Positions 1 through 5,507 of a DNA stretch of 6,209 nt are shown here, in pieces. This stretch comes from Pseudomonadota bacterium (GTDB lineage Bacteria > Pseudomonadota > Alphaproteobacteria > Rhizobiales > Hyphomicrobiaceae). The notes under the pieces are model-generated. The model was not told the origin of the DNA and did not search any database. It saw only the letters and a list, made by a program, of their open reading frames with translations. The stretch covers positions 1 through 6,209 of the forward strand of contig JAEZHL010000048.1 in the NCBI GenBank assembly GCA_023416575.1, in the 5' to 3' direction. How positions within the stretch are numbered: the first letter of the stretch is position 1; each line of letters starts with the position of its first letter. The position numbers and the translations under genes were made by a program.

Positions 1-995
1 TCTCCGCCGCGGCCGAAGCCCAGTGCGGCAAGCACCGTGCGCGCCTGCAGGAGCTTCCCGAGGCCTATCATATGAAAGGCCGCGTGCCCGAGCTGAGGGG
101 CCTGGCGTTGCGCAAGTGCGACGTCGAGCTTGCCCGCAAGATCGACCTGCTGATGGTCTCGATCGGCGGCAACGACGTCGGATTTTCTCGCCTGGTCGCC
201 AACGCCGTGCTGGCGGACCGGTCATTGCTGAAGCTGCTGGGCGGCTGGCTCGGCGAGGTCGAGAACGCCGCGACCGCCAAGGAGCAGCTCGCGACCCTGC
301 AGGTCCGCTACAGATCCCTCGCGCGTGCGCTCCTCAATGTTCTTCACATCCCCTGGGACGAGATGGATCGCGTGTTGCTCACCGCGTATCCGGGCCTCGC
401 CCTGCTGGAGGACGGCTCCACGGTTTGCCCGAGCGGCCGGGCGGGCATGGACGTCGTGCAGGATTTCAGGCTGAGCGCCAGCAAGGCGCGCGAGGGCAGC
501 GCACTCGCCGAGCATCTCAATGTGCTCATGCGGCAAGTCGCAACCGAAAACGGCTGGACCTTCGTCGACAGCCACAGGAGGGACTTCCTGGGGCGTGGGA
601 TCTGCGCCGGCTGGAGCGATTCCGCCTTCTCGACGGCCGACGACCTGCGACTGCCACGCAAGATCGATGGCGTCTGGAAGCCTTACAATCCGGCTGACTA
701 CCGGCCCTACGCGTCCCGCCAGCGCTGGTTCAGAACTCCCAACGACGCATTCCTGACGGGCAACTTCCACGTTCCGGCGAACCTGCTGCAAAAGGTGCTG
801 AACGTCGAGACGCTGTCGTGGTTCCAGCTCGTGCTCGCCTCGACCTATTCGGGAGCGTTCCACCCGACGGCCGAAGGTCATGCCGCCATGGCGGATTATG
901 TCGTGGCGAAAGCGCGTGCCGTCTTGGCCAAGTACGCGCCGCAGCCGACGCACACCGGCTCGAGCCTCCCAGCGGACACGTACGGCATCCAGTAA
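1..995 (+). CDS. SGNH/GDSL-type hydrolase, 3' part (5' end outside window)
   Basis: The frame is open from position 3, with no stop before the TAA at 993-995, so the gene begins left of the window. The ATG at 72 is probably internal, because the coding sequence upstream of it (from SAAAEAQCGK) continues smoothly. About 330 residues are visible. A hydrophobic strand followed by VSIGGNDVGF (positions about 150-185) matches the Gly-x-Asn-Asp block III of SGNH hydrolases, whose Asn helps form the oxyanion hole. Near the C terminus, SGAFHPTAEGHAAMADY (codons around 852-900) matches block V and supplies the catalytic His (codon 861-863). The block I serine (GDSL) must lie in the missing N-terminal part. 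Cysteines in QCGK, RKCD, TVCP and GICAG could form disulfides, which would suit an exported ester or lipid hydrolase, but no signal peptide can be checked. The residue three before the catalytic His is Gly, not the usual Asp. The substrate is unknown. Family assignment is fairly sure. Confidence 0.85.
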   Translation, partial: SAAAEAQCGKHRARLQELPEAYHMKGRVPELRGLALRKCDVELARKIDLLMVSIGGNDVGFSRLVANAVLADRSLLKLLGGWLGEVENAATAKEQLATLQVRYRSLARALLNVLHIPWDEMDRVLLTAYPGLALLEDGSTVCPSGRAGMDVVQDFRLSASKAREGSALAEHLNVLMRQVATENGWTFVDSHRRDFLGRGICAGWSDSAFSTADDLRLPRKIDGVWKPYNPADYRPYASRQRWFRTPNDAFLTGNFHVPANLLQKVLNVETLSWFQLVLASTYSGAFHPTAEGHAAMADYVVAKARAVLAKYAPQPTHTGSSLPADTYGIQ

Positions 996-999
996 AAGA

Positions 1000-1026
1000 A
1001 AGGGCTCCGGCGACGCCGAAGCCCTT
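1000..1026 (-). terminator. Rho-independent terminator of ilvC
   Basis: The arms AAGGGCT (1000-1006) and AGCCCTT (1020-1026) pair perfectly. They enclose an inner CGGC/GCCG stem (1008-1011 with 1015-1018) and a GAC loop, with a single C/A mismatch between the two stems. Read on the minus strand, the hairpin is followed by TCTTTTA, and the stem itself ends in TT, giving a U-rich tail. It lies about 55 bp past the ilvC stop codon, the expected place. The U-rich tail overlaps the TAA of the convergent hydrolase gene. The same hairpin may also slow transcription arriving from the plus strand. Confidence 0.7.
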
Positions 1027-1037
1027 CCAGCTGGCCC

Positions 1038-1071
1038 CACCCCGGAACTGGTGTCCGGGGGTGAGTTCTTT
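1038..1071 (+). terminator. Possible terminator hairpin for the hydrolase gene
   Basis: CACCCCGGA (1038-1046) pairs with TCCGGGGGTG (1054-1063), with one bulged G and a seven-base loop. On the plus strand it is followed by AGTTCTTT (1064-1071), a short and impure T-run. It sits about 40 bp past the hydrolase stop and could end that transcript before it reaches ilvC. The tail is weaker than that of the neighbouring minus-strand terminator, so this call is tentative. Confidence 0.35.
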
Positions 1072-1080
1072 CCGATGAGC

Positions 1081-2100
1081 TTAGTTCCGGCTCTTGTCGA
1101 CCAGCGCCTTCTCCTTGATCCAGGGCATCATGGCGCGCAGCTTGGCGCCGACTTCCTCGATCTGGTGGGCGTCGTTGTTGCGACGGATCGCCTTGAACTT
1201 CGGCTGGCCCGCCTTGCACTCACGGATCCACTCGCTGGTGAAGACGCCGGTCTGAATGTCCTTCAGAACCTTGCGCATCTCCGCGCGCGTCTCGTCGGTG
1301 ATGATCCGCGGGCCGGTCTCGTACTCGCCGAACTCGGCGGTGTTCGAGATCGAGTAGTTCATGTTGGCGATGCCGCCCTCGTAGATGAGGTCGACGATCA
1401 GCTTCACCTCGTGCAAGCACTCGAAGTAGGCCATCTCGGGGGCATAGCCCGCCTCGACCAGCGTCTCGAAGCCGGCACGGATCAGCTCGACGAGGCCGCC
1501 GCAGAGGACCACCTGCTCACCGAACAGGTCGGTCTCGCATTCCTCCTTGAACGTCGTCTCGATGATGCCGGCGCGGCCGCCGCCGATGGCCGACGCATAG
1601 GACAGGAACAGATCGTGCGCGTTGCCGCTCTTGTCCTGGGCGATGGCGATGAGGCAGGGCACGCCGCCGCCGCGCTGGTACTCGGAGCGAACGGTGTGGC
1701 CGGGGCCCTTCGGCGCCACCATGCCGACGTCGAGGTCAGCGCGGGGCTCGATCAGGCTGAAGTGCACGTTGAGGCCGTGCGCGAACAGGATCGCCGCACC
1801 CTGCTTCATGTTCTCGTGCAGGTGGTCCTTGTAGATGTCGGCCTGCAGCTCGTCGGGCGTCAGCATCATCACGACGTCCGCCCACTTGGCCGCGTCCGCG
1901 ACCTCCATGACCTTCAAGCCTTCCTTCTCGGCCTTGGCAGCCGAAGCGGAGCCCTTGCGGAGAGCGATCGCCACTTCCTTTACGCCGGAATCGCGCAGGT
2001 TGAGCGCGTGCGCGTGCCCCTGGCTGCCGTAGCCGACGACGGCCACCTTCTTGCTCTTGATCAGATTGATGTCCGCATCACGGTCGTAATAAACGCGCAT
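1081..2100 (-). CDS. ilvC: Ketol-acid reductoisomerase, NADP-dependent, class I
   Basis: This cytoplasmic enzyme converts 2-acetolactate or 2-aceto-2-hydroxybutyrate to the dihydroxy acids of valine, leucine and isoleucine synthesis. It uses Mg2+ and NADPH. At 339 residues it has the normal length of the short class I form. The N-terminal Rossmann domain has GYGSQGHAHALNLRDSG (residues 23-39). Arg48, Ser51 and Ser53 lie in the loop that binds the NADPH 2'-phosphate. His108 is in FAHGLNVHF, and KGPGHTVRSEY starts at Lys131. The all-helical knotted domain carries the metal ligands Asp191 and Glu195 (ETDLFGEQ) and Glu227 and Glu231 (FECLHE). Ser252 in YSISNTAEF binds substrate. No key residue is missing. 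The start is ATG at 2098-2100, preceded by AGGAGA (plus-strand 2111-2116) at a 10-base spacing. The gene stands alone on the minus strand, with 322 bp of upstream non-coding DNA and a terminator about 55 bp downstream. ilvB/ilvN are not in the window. Confidence 0.98.
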   Translation of the reverse strand: MRVYYDRDADINLIKSKKVAVVGYGSQGHAHALNLRDSGVKEVAIALRKGSASAAKAEKEGLKVMEVADAAKWADVVMMLTPDELQADIYKDHLHENMKQGAAILFAHGLNVHFSLIEPRADLDVGMVAPKGPGHTVRSEYQRGGGVPCLIAIAQDKSGNAHDLFLSYASAIGGGRAGIIETTFKEECETDLFGEQVVLCGGLVELIRAGFETLVEAGYAPEMAYFECLHEVKLIVDLIYEGGIANMNYSISNTAEFGEYETGPRIITDETRAEMRKVLKDIQTGVFTSEWIRECKAGQPKFKAIRRNNDAHQIEEVGAKLRAMMPWIKEKALVDKSRN

Positions 2101-2422
2101 GGTCTTCTATTCTCCTAAGTGGGCGCTCAGTCCCGTAAGCGCGGCTCGAACGCCACGCCCAAGCTACATTGTTTGTGTCGGTACGCTTCCGGCGCGCCGC
2201 GGGATGCGCCCGCCCCAACCGGTCGCGCGCACCTGATCCATCAATATCGCTCCAGAAACTCTGAGACCAGTCGGCAAGTTAACCTTGATCGGCCAGCCCT
2301 GACGCTGGTGGTGATAGGACAAATGAGGGGCAAAGACGAGACCTCATGAGAGGTCGCATCCCTCGAAAGTCTGGTGCCGAACGTGTCCTTCGCGGCTCGC
2401 CGCCAGGGGCACGCCCCCCCTC
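2101..2422 (-). promoter_or_regulatory. Non-coding region upstream of ilvC
   Basis: This 322-bp stretch separates the SDR stop from the ilvC start and has no convincing gene of normal size. By position it should contain the ilvC promoter, the 5' leader and the end of the SDR transcript. I could not pick out a clear -35/-10 pair. Features that can be seen: the ilvC ribosome site AGGAGA (2111-2116); a 25-codon minus-strand ORF (2164-2241) preceded by GGAG at eight bases; a small inverted repeat at 2340-2355; a five-bp repeat CCAGC/GCTGG (2293-2297 with 2304-2308); and GC-rich inverted repeats just past the SDR stop (GGGG/CCCC, 2406-2417). The small ORF has no run of branched-chain codons, so classical attenuation is not supported. 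Confidence 0.5.
2340..2355. repeat. Small inverted repeat downstream of the SDR gene
   Basis: GACCTC (2340-2345) and GAGGTC (2350-2355) form a perfect six-bp stem around the loop ATGA. On the minus strand it is followed by TCGTCTTT, so it might be a weak terminator for the SDR transcript about 70 bp past that gene's stop. It could equally be an operator for ilvC, or chance in GC-rich DNA. The tail is too impure for a firm terminator call. Confidence 0.25.
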
Positions 2423-3205
2423 TCACCACGGCACCCCGCCGGCGTAGGTGCGATAGGTCACTGCCGCCAGGTAGCCGGCGTCCACGGGCAGCAGAATGCC
2501 AGTGATCGCGGCGGCTTGATCCGAGCACAGGAAGGCGATGGAATCGGCGATATGCCGCGGCTCGACCAGCATATCCAGGGCGTGCACACTCTTGATGGCA
2601 CCGACGTCGCGCTCGCCGGCGTCGATCTTCGCCTTCAGACCCGGACTTAACGTGTATGTCGGCCCGACACTGTTCACGCGAATGCCGTGCCGGCCGAGCT
2701 CGACGGCAAGGATCTCGGTCAGCCGCATGATGGCGGCCTTGCTCGGCCCATAGGCCGGAAGCGGCAGGGCAGCGAGGCTGTTGATCGAGCCGATGGTCAC
2801 AATCGCGCCCTTGCGTCGCTCCGACATGGCACGGCCGAAGGACCGGCACGCGTGCACAGTGCCGTGGTAGTTCACCCGCCAGAGCCGGTCATGGGATGCG
2901 AGATCGATGTCGAGCAGCGTGTCCGCGCTGTGCAGCAGACCCGCCGCCGTCACCAGGATACCGACCGGGCCCATCTCCCGCTCGATCAAGGCCGCGACGT
3001 CGTCGACCGCCGCCGGATCGGCCACATCGCAGGAGTAGAAGCGCGCCGCAACCCCGCTCCTGGCTATATCCGCCGCGATGGCCGCGCCGCGTTCGGCGTT
3101 GAGATCCACCAGCGCCACCGGATGGCCAACCTCGGCCAGTCTCCGTGCCGCTGCCTCGCCGATTCCACTTGCGCCGCCCGTGACGACTGCTACGCCCTGC
3201 ACCAT
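2423..3205 (-). CDS. Short-chain dehydrogenase/reductase (classical SDR)
   Basis: An NAD(P)-dependent oxidoreductase of 260 residues, the usual length for a classical SDR. The dinucleotide motif TGGASGIG spans residues 9-16. Asp34 in ALVDLN ends the second strand, which favours NAD(H) over NADP(H). CDVAD (59-63) follows. VTAAG (85-89) stands where NNAG is common. The catalytic tetrad is Asn112, Ser140, Tyr152 and Lys156 (YGPSK). Ser140 lies 12 residues before Tyr152, one fewer than in many relatives. VGPTYT and the near-terminal PVDAGYLA complete the fold; the latter is usually VDGGY. There is no signal peptide, so it is cytoplasmic. The start is ATG at 3203-3205, with AGGGG upstream on the minus strand at about seven bases. 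The substrate cannot be read from sequence; secondary alcohols, sugars, hydroxy acids and 3-oxoacyl thioesters are all used by this family. It follows the lipoprotein gene on the same strand after 79 bp, which allows but does not prove an operon. Confidence 0.93.
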   Translation of the reverse strand: MVQGVAVVTGGASGIGEAAARRLAEVGHPVALVDLNAERGAAIAADIARSGVAARFYSCDVADPAAVDDVAALIEREMGPVGILVTAAGLLHSADTLLDIDLASHDRLWRVNYHGTVHACRSFGRAMSERRKGAIVTIGSINSLAALPLPAYGPSKAAIMRLTEILAVELGRHGIRVNSVGPTYTLSPGLKAKIDAGERDVGAIKSVHALDMLVEPRHIADSIAFLCSDQAAAITGILLPVDAGYLAAVTYRTYAGGVPW

Positions 3206-3284
3206 GTCTGCGCCCCTGCCCGATAACTGGCGATATCGCCCGCGGGAGGCAGGTTCATCAAACGCCTACGGCCAAGTCAAGCGC

Positions 3285-3929
3285 TCAGCGCGTGGCTTTC
3301 GGCAGCTCGTCCAGCGACGCGATGTACCACTTCTCCGACTCGACGATGGCCGGGTTCTCACCGTTAGCGTAGATCCAGCTATCGACGGCCCAGCGCGTGC
3401 CGCCTTCGTTCTCGTGCAGCGTGGCGGTCCAATGTGTCCAGCCGGCGATGCCGCGCAGGTAGTTTTCCTTCGCGAACGGCTTGCCGACAGTATGATGCCG
3501 CAGCAGCTTCTCGTTCTGCAGCACCGTCAGATAGCTCGTCGAATTGGTCGCCTCGTCGACGCAATCCTGCTGCGTCGGATCGCCGGATCCGGCGAAATCC
3601 ATGCCCGCGCGATCCTGCGAGGTGCCGATCTTGTCCCCTACACGCCGTTCCATCCAGCCGATGGCGTAGGCGACCGCGCGCCGTTCCTCGGCCGGCGTAT
3701 CCGCCTTCCGGGTCTTCTCCATCAGCTTCTTGATCTCAGCCATATCGGCCGCCGTGAACGTGAATCGCGACTGCTTGCGGCAACCGTAGGCGTGGCAGAC
3801 GGTAACGGTCGTGTTACTGGGCGGGGCGACGTTGAAAACCGAGTAGTGGTCCACACCGAGCGCGTGCTCATATGAGCAGCCACCAAGCAAGGCGAGCGAG
3901 GGCCCGAGCCAGACCCACCGTTTGAGCAT
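3285..3929 (-). CDS. Predicted lipoprotein with a possible transglutaminase-like Cys-His-Asp site
   Basis: A 214-residue protein I cannot name with confidence. It starts MLKRWVW and has a short hydrophobic segment ending in LLGGC, a good lipobox, so Cys18 is the likely lipidated residue. With Ser at position 19, sorting to the outer membrane rather than retention in the inner membrane is expected. Residues 45-50 are a CHAYGC pair that could form a disulfide. The middle part (60-105) looks helical. The C-terminal half holds the motifs QQDCVDEATNSTSYL (Cys123), GWTHWTATLHE (His166) and RWAVDSWIYANG (Asp183). This Cys, then His, then Asp order with matching local context is seen in transglutaminase-like and BTLCP-type cysteine enzymes; the functional reading is inference. 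I recall similar proteins as conserved hypotheticals in proteobacteria. The start is ATG at 3927-3929, with a purine-rich GGGGGCAGGG upstream. The stop is TGA at 3285-3287. It lies 142 bp from divergent trmFO and 79 bp before the SDR. Confidence 0.85.
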   Translation of the reverse strand: MLKRWVWLGPSLALLGGCSYEHALGVDHYSVFNVAPPSNTTVTVCHAYGCRKQSRFTFTAADMAEIKKLMEKTRKADTPAEERRAVAYAIGWMERRVGDKIGTSQDRAGMDFAGSGDPTQQDCVDEATNSTSYLTVLQNEKLLRHHTVGKPFAKENYLRGIAGWTHWTATLHENEGGTRWAVDSWIYANGENPAIVESEKWYIASLDELPKATR

Positions 3930-4071
3930 ATCCCTGCCCCCAACTTGAGCTTCGATCCGTCGCGGCAGCTTATGCTCAGGCCAGCGCCACGTGCCCTTAC
4001 TTACTCAGCGATTCGTACTAAAACACCCAGTGTATCGAGAGAGTGCAGCTTTTCCAGTAGGTTGGAGCACC
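3930..4071. promoter_or_regulatory. Divergent spacer between the lipoprotein gene and trmFO
   Basis: By position this 142-bp region should carry promoters for both diverging genes. It is more AT-rich around 4001-4060 than the genes around it. The trmFO ribosome site GGAG (4064-4067) lies four bases before the ATG. TTGAGC (about 3946) with a TATGCT-like element (about 3971) is spaced about 20 bp, too far for a standard sigma-70 promoter, so I name no -35/-10 pair. Confidence 0.4.
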
Positions 4072-5487
4072 ATGGCCACAGTCGAGCCTATCCATGTGAT
4101 TGGCGGCGGACTTGCCGGTTCGGAAGCCGCTTGGCAGATCGCGCGCGCCGGCATCCCGGTCGTCCTTCACGAGATGCGGCCGGTGCGCGGCACCGAGGCG
4201 CACAAGACGGACGGCCTCGCCGAGCTCGTGTGCTCGAACTCGTTCCGTTCCGACGACTGGGAGACGAACGCGGTCGGGCTGCTGCACGAGGAGATGCGGC
4301 GCGCCGGCTCGCTCATCATGGCCGCGGGAGACCGGCACAAGCTGCCCGCTGGCGGCGCGCTGGCCGTCGACCGTGACGGCTTCTCGGCCGAGGTGACGGC
4401 GCGATTGGTCGCTTCGCCCCTGGTGCGGATCGAGCGGGGCGAGATCGCCGGACTACCGCCCGCCGACTGGGACAACGTGATCATCGCCACGGGACCGCTC
4501 ACATCGCCGGCGCTCAGCCAAGCCATCCTCGGGCTCACGGGCGAGGACGCTCTCGCGTTCTTCGATGCCATCGCCCCCATCGTCCATCACGACACGATCG
4601 ACATGACGGTCGCCTGGAAGCAGTCGCGCTACGACAAGCCCGGTCCCGCCGGCACCGGCGCCGACTACATCAACTGCCCGATGAACAAGGACCAGTACGA
4701 GCGGTTCATCGATGCCCTGCTCGGGGGCGAGAAGACCTCGTTCAAGGAGTGGGAAACGAACACGCCCTATTTCGACGGCTGCCTGCCGATCGAGGTGATG
4801 GCCGAGCGCGGTCGCGACACGCTGCGGTTCGGGCCCATGAAGCCGGTCGGCCTTTCCAACCCGCACAAGGGTGACGTGCGCCCCTACGCCGTGGTGCAAC
4901 TCCGGCAGGACAACGCGCTCGGCACACTTTGGAACATGGTCGGCTTCCAGACCAAACTGAAGCATGGCGAGCAGACCCGGATCTTCCGCATGATCCCGGG
5001 GCTGGAGAACGCCGAGTTCGCACGGCTCGGTGGCCTGCATCGCAATACGTTCCTGAACAGCCCCCGCCTGCTGGATGGCAGCCTCAGGCTGAAGGCCGCG
5101 CCGCGGCTGCGCTTTGCGGGGCAGGTCACGGGTGTCGAGGGCTACGTCGAAAGCGCTGCGATCGGACTGCTGGCAGGCCGGTTCGCGGCCGCTGAGCGGC
5201 TCGGATGCACACCGTCACCACCGCCGCAAACGACGGCATTCGGAGCTTTGCTCAATCACATCACGGGCGGCCACCTGGAAGACCGTATCGAAGCCGGACC
5301 GCGTTCGTTCCAGCCGATGAACATCAATTTCGGCCTGTTCCCCGAGCCGGAGCTGGCGACGGATGGACCACGCCTCAAGGGCAAGGAACGCGGCCGCGCC
5401 AAGAAGCGGACGATCGCCGTCCGTGCGCTCGACGATGTCAATCGCTGGCTCGCAACGGAGCCCGTGCAACAGAGTGCTGCCGAGTAG
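4072..5487 (+). CDS. trmFO: Methylenetetrahydrofolate--tRNA-(uracil-54-C5)-methyltransferase TrmFO
   Basis: This cytoplasmic flavoenzyme makes 5-methyluridine at position 54 in the T-loop of tRNA. The carbon comes from 5,10-methylenetetrahydrofolate and the reducing power from FADH2/NAD(P)H, unlike the SAM-dependent TrmA. From the chosen start it has 471 residues, within the family range. HVIGGGLAGSEAAW (8-21) is the FAD-binding Rossmann loop, closely related to MnmG (GidA). HEMRP (33-37) and ELVCSNSFRSD (51-61) follow. Cys54 matches the cysteine reported as catalytic in Bacillus TrmFO. Cys202 (YINCPMNKDQ) and Cys237 (FDGCLPIEVM) are further conserved cysteines, the latter being my best match for the second functional one. 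The C-terminal PPPQTTAFGALLNHIT and FQPMNINFGLFPE motifs separate it from MnmG. The start is ATG 4072 because GGAG lies just upstream and the family begins shortly before the GGGLAG loop. An in-frame GTG at 3991 would add 27 residues unlike the family. The stop is TAG, inside a hairpin loop. Confidence 0.97.
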   Translation: MATVEPIHVIGGGLAGSEAAWQIARAGIPVVLHEMRPVRGTEAHKTDGLAELVCSNSFRSDDWETNAVGLLHEEMRRAGSLIMAAGDRHKLPAGGALAVDRDGFSAEVTARLVASPLVRIERGEIAGLPPADWDNVIIATGPLTSPALSQAILGLTGEDALAFFDAIAPIVHHDTIDMTVAWKQSRYDKPGPAGTGADYINCPMNKDQYERFIDALLGGEKTSFKEWETNTPYFDGCLPIEVMAERGRDTLRFGPMKPVGLSNPHKGDVRPYAVVQLRQDNALGTLWNMVGFQTKLKHGEQTRIFRMIPGLENAEFARLGGLHRNTFLNSPRLLDGSLRLKAAPRLRFAGQVTGVEGYVESAAIGLLAGRFAAAERLGCTPSPPPQTTAFGALLNHITGGHLEDRIEAGPRSFQPMNINFGLFPEPELATDGPRLKGKERGRAKKRTIAVRALDDVNRWLATEPVQQSAAE

Positions 5488-5498
5488 CGGCAGCACTC
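5472..5498. terminator. Hairpin between convergent trmFO and amidase genes, probable bidirectional terminator
   Basis: GAGTGCTGCCG (5472-5482) and CGGCAGCACTC (5488-5498) form a perfect 11-bp stem with the five-base loop AGTAG. The loop contains the trmFO stop codon (5485-5487). The amidase stop (TAG on minus, 5508-5510) lies ten bases beyond the stem. A second small repeat, CGCGG/CCGCG (5500-5504 with 5512-5516), follows and overlaps the amidase stop. Neither strand has a T-run after the hairpin, so it is not a canonical intrinsic terminator. It may act as a U-less terminator, block 3' exonucleases, or separate the convergent transcripts. Confidence 0.5.
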
Positions 5499-5507
5499 AC
5501 GCGGCTG

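Noticed and set aside
222..1040. A 272-codon minus-strand open frame opposite the SGNH hydrolase
   Set aside because: It is the shadow of a frame with clear GGND and HPTAEGH motifs, and it also reads through the terminator hairpin region. Its product resembles no family.
880..2118. A 412-codon plus-strand open frame lying opposite ilvC
   Set aside because: The minus strand encodes a complete ketol-acid reductoisomerase with all catalytic residues. The antisense product is a low-complexity mix rich in Leu, Val, Asp, His and Arg, as expected of a shadow frame in high-GC DNA, and it has no recognisable motif.
2241..2849. A 202-codon minus-strand frame overlapping the SDR gene and the ilvC upstream region
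   Set aside because: Most of it is an out-of-frame reading of the SDR gene. Its extension into the non-coding region shows no motif or ribosome site.
3206..3284. A promoter for the SDR gene built on TTGACT in the 79-bp gap
   Set aside because: TTGACT is a fair -35 match, but at 16-18 bp spacing no hexamer resembles TATAAT, so I do not call a promoter.
3078..3875. A 265-codon plus-strand frame opposite the SDR start and the lipoprotein gene
   Set aside because: It runs antisense across two real genes, its product is Arg/Ala-rich, and it has no motifs or ribosome site.
3991..4071. N-terminal extension of trmFO to a GTG at 3991
   Set aside because: The extra 27 residues do not resemble the family N terminus, and no ribosome site precedes the GTG. 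The ATG at 4072 has GGAG just upstream and places the FAD loop at the usual distance.
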